Below are positions 60,271 through 64,000 of a stretch of 64,000 bases of DNA, piece after piece. Each line of letters starts with the position of its first letter. Within the stretch, counting starts at the first letter, position 1. The notes beneath the pieces were generated by a model. It did not search any database, had not been told where the DNA came from, and was given only the letters and a program-made list of their open reading frames with translations. The translations under genes and the position numbers were made by a program. Source of the DNA: DUPQ01 sp022706885 (lineage in GTDB: Bacteria > Bacillota > Clostridia > DUPQ01); the NCBI GenBank assembly GCA_022706885.1, contig JAKJBR010000002.1, forward strand, positions 69,593 through 133,592. Direction: 5' to 3'.

Positions 60271-60300
60271 TTGTACAGTTAACGCCGTTAATTGTATAAT
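60271..60300 (+). promoter_or_regulatory. Promoter for the MoxR operon
   Basis: TTGTAC (60271-60276), 18 bases, TATAAT (60295-60300). The transcript would start near 60307 and contain the GGAGG at 60326-60330, which excludes the in-frame ATG at 60292 as a start. Confidence 0.6.
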
Positions 60301-60336
60301 ATATTGGTAAAACCCATTAAAATGCGGAGGTGTAAT

Positions 60337-61290
60337 TTGAATATATCACAAGTTAAGAAAGTTGCCGAGGAAATAAGGGAGAATATCGGTAAAGTTATAA
60401 TCGGTAAGAACGACATAATCGATCTGGTGCTGGTATCGTTACTTAGCAACGGTCATGTTCTTTTGGAGGATGTACCCGGGTTAGGTAAAACAATGCTTGC
60501 AAAAAGTCTGGCTAAATCCATTGATGCACATTTTGCACGTGTTCAGTTTACTCCCGACCTGCTGCCTTCCGATCTGACAGGTGTAAGTATATATAACCAG
60601 AAGCAAGGCGAATTTATATTCAAGAAAGGACCGCTGTTCACCAATATAGTGCTTGCCGACGAGATAAACAGAGCAACACCCAGAACACAGTCGGCATTGT
60701 TAGAGTGTATGGAAGAGCATCAGATAACTGCAGACGGAGTTACTTACAGGTTGGATGAGCCGTTCTTTGTAATAGCTACTCAGAACCCGTTGGAAACTCA
60801 AGGAACTTTCCCTCTGCCCGAAGCTCAGATGGACAGATTCTTTATGAGACTTTCCATAGGATATCCCCAGATAGAGGAAGAGATAGCCATACTGACCAGA
60901 TTTGAAAGAGATATGCCTTTGGAGGAGTTGAAGAGTGTGGCAACCAAAGAGGTCATCTTAGAAGCTGCAAAAGCCGTTAAAACGGTTGCGGTATCGGATG
61001 ATATCAAAGACTATATTGTAAGAATAGTAACGGCTACCAGAAATTCCGTAAGGCTTATCTTAGGCTTAAGTCCGAGAGGAAGTCTGGCACTTATGAGAGC
61101 TGCAAGAGCGTATGCGGCTATTAAAGGAAGGGATTTTGTAATACCTTCCGATGTTAAAGCGGTCGCTCCCCATGTTATGAGTCACAGGGTTATGCTGAAA
61201 GGACATTCGCTTTCTTACGGTATGCGGGGAACCATGGATGTCATAAACGAAGTATTGGATACGGTACCGGTACCCACAGAGGAAGTATAG
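60337..61290 (+). CDS. MoxR-family AAA+ ATPase
   Basis: 317 residues from TTG 60337, which has GGAGG 6 bases before it; the longer frame begins upstream of the promoter -10 box. AAA+ motifs: Walker A LEDVPGLGKTMLAKSLA, Walker B NIVLADEINRATPRTQSALLECMEEHQIT, sensor 1 VIATQNP, arginine finger region QMDRFFMRLSIGYP, and the C-terminal lid LSPRGSLALMRAARAYA. MoxR proteins act as chaperone-like remodellers for von Willebrand-type partners, most often next to DUF58, as here. Confidence 0.94.
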   Translation: MNISQVKKVAEEIRENIGKVIIGKNDIIDLVLVSLLSNGHVLLEDVPGLGKTMLAKSLAKSIDAHFARVQFTPDLLPSDLTGVSIYNQKQGEFIFKKGPLFTNIVLADEINRATPRTQSALLECMEEHQITADGVTYRLDEPFFVIATQNPLETQGTFPLPEAQMDRFFMRLSIGYPQIEEEIAILTRFERDMPLEELKSVATKEVILEAAKAVKTVAVSDDIKDYIVRIVTATRNSVRLILGLSPRGSLALMRAARAYAAIKGRDFVIPSDVKAVAPHVMSHRVMLKGHSLSYGMRGTMDVINEVLDTVPVPTEEV

Positions 61291-61296
61291 TAAAGT

Positions 61297-62451
61297 ATGG
61301 AACTTATACTGATTGTCACAAGCCTTGTAATATTCTTTGTTGCGGAGATTGTATTCTTCAGATTCTTCGTGTTGAGAAAAATAGAATATTCGCTTAGTTT
61401 CAGTCAGAGTGAAGCATATGAAGGCGATGATATATTTATTGATGAAGTTATAAACAATAATAAAAGTGTTGCCGTGCCGTGGCTTAAGGCGGATATACAC
61501 GCATCGAAATGGCTGCAGTTTGCCAACACCAGTTCCACTATTATTGATGAGGAGCGATGCGTATCTTCCGGCTTCAGTCTTAAGGGTTATCAGAAGGTAA
61601 CCAGAAGATGGTATACGCGATGTGCGAAAAGAGGAGTATTTACCATAGTCAATACCACTCTTACTGCCGGTGATCTTCTAGGCCTTATGCAGCTTTCCGA
61701 GGCCTATCCCGCAAATACCAGACTTATGGTATTTCCGGGCGTGTTGCGCCTGGAGGAAGCTTTTTTCTCCAACAGGGACTTAATAGGTGAAATGATAGTT
61801 AAAAGGTTCATAATGGATGATCCTTTCATAGTCAAAGGCACAAGAGAATATGTGCAGGGAGATCCTCTGAACAGGATAAACTGGAAAACCACCGCAAGAA
61901 TGCAGAAGCTTATGGTGCGGGAAAACGATTTTACCGCAAAAAAAGGTATCACGGTACTTTTCAATATCAAGTCGTATGCAATGGAATTTATCGATGTCAA
62001 GTATAAAGAGGTAATAGAGCTGGGTATTAAAGTGGTCAATACCGTTTTGGAAAAAGGTTACGGAATGGGCTTTCCTTTACGCTTAGGCACCAATGCGGGA
62101 ATACTGTCCAACCCCGATGATATGATATTTACCGATTCGCTGTTCGGCCCCGAGCATATGAGGCATCTTAAGGTTATACTTGCGGAACTGATATTGAAGA
62201 ATCATCTGGATTTTCCCGATTTCCTCGAAAAGCACTATGATGATATATATGATACACAGGTATATATAGTATCCGCATATCTGAATGATGAGATAATGGA
62301 AAAAGCGGATATATTGAGAAGGAACGGAAATACCGTAAAGTTTCTGATACTTAACTATACATCGGACGCAACATCAAACAGGGGTATGGAAGTGTTCCTG
62401 TTGGACAGAAATACGGAGTTTTTGAAGGAAGGGGAATATCATGGCGCCTGA
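61297..62451 (+). CDS. DUF58-domain protein
   Basis: A 384-residue protein with one or two N-terminal hydrophobic helices (residues about 1-28), beta-rich middle and the DUF58 motif YVQGDPLNRINWKTTARMQKLMVREND. A von Willebrand-like fold follows. DUF58 proteins work with MoxR in assembling or gating envelope complexes. It follows MoxR by 6 bases and overlaps the next gene by 11. Confidence 0.88.
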   Translation: MELILIVTSLVIFFVAEIVFFRFFVLRKIEYSLSFSQSEAYEGDDIFIDEVINNNKSVAVPWLKADIHASKWLQFANTSSTIIDEERCVSSGFSLKGYQKVTRRWYTRCAKRGVFTIVNTTLTAGDLLGLMQLSEAYPANTRLMVFPGVLRLEEAFFSNRDLIGEMIVKRFIMDDPFIVKGTREYVQGDPLNRINWKTTARMQKLMVRENDFTAKKGITVLFNIKSYAMEFIDVKYKEVIELGIKVVNTVLEKGYGMGFPLRLGTNAGILSNPDDMIFTDSLFGPEHMRHLKVILAELILKNHLDFPDFLEKHYDDIYDTQVYIVSAYLNDEIMEKADILRRNGNTVKFLILNYTSDATSNRGMEVFLLDRNTEFLKEGEYHGA

Positions 62452-63871
62452 AAAACAGATAAGACGTAAGATACTGCCCCTTTTGGGGAATATAGGGTCG
62501 GTAGGCGGTCTGACTTTCGCAATATACTATGAAATATTCCCTGAGACCGTTTACTACTGGCTGGGCTTCTGTTTTCTTATGATGATGATAGGAACAATAG
62601 CGGGAGTAATGATTGTGGATTTTTACGATAATAAGGGAGAGGGAATTGTCGTATCGGATGTTGACCGGGTCCGACTGTTTCTTCAACCTGCATACATCTA
62701 TGCGGTGATACCTTTTGTATTGCTCTTTGTATTGGGAATGATTGTCTCCCGCGGGTTTGTTGAAGCTTTTATCGGTTTTGCTCTTATGCCCACCATATAC
62801 TTCATATTGGGTATAGGAAACGGTTTATTCGACTACACTCAGACCGCCAACAGAAAGATATTGTATACCGCATTAATTCCCTTAATTATTGCTATTTTCA
62901 AAGCTTTTGTTTCGGGTCCTTACGGTTTCTATAAAGATCCTGTCTGGATATTCGGGTCGCTGTATATGTTATTTTTCATGCTGACAATAAACAGAATAAA
63001 GATAGAGGAATTGTTTGTTCTGTCCAGGAAAGTGAATGTGGAGAATAAGAAAACCATAAGAAGAAGAAATGATTTTCTCATTATGATATTCTTTGCACTT
63101 TACTTGATAATATTCGTTGTGCGTAATACATTCACCAGAATTTCGGAATGGATATTCAAAAACACCATAGCCGTAATAGGTTTTATAATCAACTTTTTTT
63201 ATAAAATGCGTAAGGTTATTGAAGTGGAACAGGTTCAGGAGGTAGTCGAGGAAGGTATTCCTGACGAAGTACCTCCGATACCTCCGACAATGAATCCGAC
63301 GGCAAAAACAATCCTTATAGTCATTGCCTCACTGACCATAGCTCTTGTATTGTACTTCCTGGTCAAGAAGATAATTCAGCTCATAAGGTGGCTTATAGGC
63401 AAAGCAGGCGATACATTAGCCGGCGGAAAGAGAATAAAAAGAGATACGGAAAACGAAGAGTTTGAAGAGATTGTGGAATTTACCAAAGATAAAGCACGAA
63501 GAAAAAGGCAAAAAGTCATTAAGTATAAGTATTCGCTCAGAGAGCTTAGGAATCTGGATACGTATAAAGAGAAAGTCCGTTATCTGTACGGATTCGCATT
63601 GGAAAGGCTGAAATACAAGAATGTAAAAATATCCAAAGCAGACACACCCGAAGAGATTGTTAAGAAGCTGGACACTTATGAGAACGGTAACAAACTTGTC
63701 GATAACGTGTTTAAGGATTTTACCGACGAATATATCAATGTGCGATACGGTGATAAAGAAACGGGGCAGGATGAGGATTTCATGGAAAAAGCCGATGCCG
63801 TGGACAAAGGCATTGAAAACATAAAAGTCAAGGATGAAAAGACGGTAATTCAGGCAACAGCCCGGTATTAA
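62441..63871 (+). CDS. Membrane protein with DUF4129-like C-terminus
   Basis: A 476-residue protein with GAAGGGG before the ATG. It has about eight transmembrane helices in the first 245 residues, a short Pro-rich loop (PDEVPPIPPTMNP), another helix (about 287-306) and a basic cytosolic tail ending with the DUF4129-like sequence KVRYLYGFALERLKYKNVKISKADTPEEIVKKL. In other Firmicutes a transglutaminase-like gene usually completes this MoxR-DUF58 set; it is not in view. Confidence 0.75.
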   Translation: MAPEKQIRRKILPLLGNIGSVGGLTFAIYYEIFPETVYYWLGFCFLMMMIGTIAGVMIVDFYDNKGEGIVVSDVDRVRLFLQPAYIYAVIPFVLLFVLGMIVSRGFVEAFIGFALMPTIYFILGIGNGLFDYTQTANRKILYTALIPLIIAIFKAFVSGPYGFYKDPVWIFGSLYMLFFMLTINRIKIEELFVLSRKVNVENKKTIRRRNDFLIMIFFALYLIIFVVRNTFTRISEWIFKNTIAVIGFIINFFYKMRKVIEVEQVQEVVEEGIPDEVPPIPPTMNPTAKTILIVIASLTIALVLYFLVKKIIQLIRWLIGKAGDTLAGGKRIKRDTENEEFEEIVEFTKDKARRKRQKVIKYKYSLRELRNLDTYKEKVRYLYGFALERLKYKNVKISKADTPEEIVKKLDTYENGNKLVDNVFKDFTDEYINVRYGDKETGQDEDFMEKADAVDKGIENIKVKDEKTVIQATARY

Positions 63872-64000
63872 TCTGGTAAATTGAAAAAGTAAATTCCAGT
63901 ACTAAAGAGAAAAAATTTTTTGCACAAGAAAATTCCATAAATATGGACAGAATTTCTTCTTTGGAGTAAAAAAGGTATTGTTTTTTTAGTGAAAAGAGAA
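63872..64000. other. Right edge, no supported gene
   Basis: AT-rich sequence after the last gene. It contains short imperfect complementary segments (CCATA/TATGG near 63935-63950) but no clear terminator, promoter or open frame. Confidence 0.4.

Noticed and set aside
60063..60299. 78-residue frame after the phosphoesterase
   Set aside because: It spans a terminator and a promoter and has no protein-like features.

Overview
The window reads as chromosomal DNA of a low-to-moderate GC, Gram-positive (Bacillota) anaerobe, most likely a gut-type member of the Clostridia. The grounds are the strong AGGAGG-type ribosome sites, TTGACA/TATAAT promoters, frequent TTG/GTG starts, lipoproteins and no outer-membrane genes, SepF/YggT/DivIVA/DivIC-type division genes, and the clostridial order phoH-pgpH-ybeY-cdd-era with recO. 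I saw no rRNA, tRNA, CRISPR array, transposase or phage gene. Function names rest on motif and family recognition by eye, not on database searches.

Layout. 1-6375: the 3' part of a fused E1 alpha/beta 2-oxoacid dehydrogenase cut by the window edge, a DeoR repressor, a lipoprotein, a histidine phosphatase, a two-domain nuclease (DUF2779) and a 44-residue membrane peptide. 6376-15360: a sugar-type operon with an SDR dehydrogenase, a PHP phosphoesterase, a degenerate Fic protein, a rhamnulokinase-type FGGY kinase, a class II aldolase, a lone TrpB, a WHPGW-repeat membrane protein, a mutarotase-fold protein and a phosphoesterase. The aldolase and SDR together look like a split version of the bifunctional rhamnulose-phosphate aldolase/lactaldehyde dehydrogenase (YuxG/RhaEW type). 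No isomerase or transporter is in view. 15433-19786: a DivIVA-like protein, an Lrp regulator with aminotransferase, release factor 2 and TrpRS. 19787-27744: a DtxR-like regulator with its own operator, then the phoH-pgpH-ybeY-cdd-era block facing recO and an RluA synthase, then a HAD phosphatase.

27745-34813: an AbiE-type (type IV) toxin-antitoxin pair with an autoregulatory-looking promoter sits immediately upstream of plsC, followed by a methionine gamma-lyase-like enzyme, an HlyD-like protein, YggS, SepF and YggT, ending in a strong terminator. 34947-43836: a J-domain protein, NusG-domain-II and Gx transporter proteins, thyA-folA, a membrane glycosyltransferase, two Pro/Thr-rich lipoproteins (one a PdaA-like deacetylase lacking its catalytic Asp), DivIC, an unknown, an FG-GAP-like lipoprotein and an orphan RelB/DinJ antitoxin. 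43947-50932: argS facing a GH78-type rhamnosidase, then a prepilin peptidase, a specialised NusG (LoaP-like), a 5'-nucleotidase, and rplM-rpsI with a leader hairpin. 51074-56019: an accessory stretch with a DUF4143 ATPase, a 32-bp-period tandem repeat, a PadR/CPBP pair behind a near-perfect operator, an SDR and an XRE membrane regulator. 56020-64000: tsaE-tsaB-rimI-uvrC-phosphoesterase, then MoxR/DUF58/DUF4129 membrane-complex genes.

The most original material is in regulation and in altered active sites: the Fic protein with both members of its inhibitory salt bridge changed to Lys, the DtxR-like protein that has lost half its metal ligands, the PdaA-like protein with Asp to Asn at the catalytic base, and operators that can be placed precisely against promoters (abiE, padR, dtxR-like, rhamnosidase).
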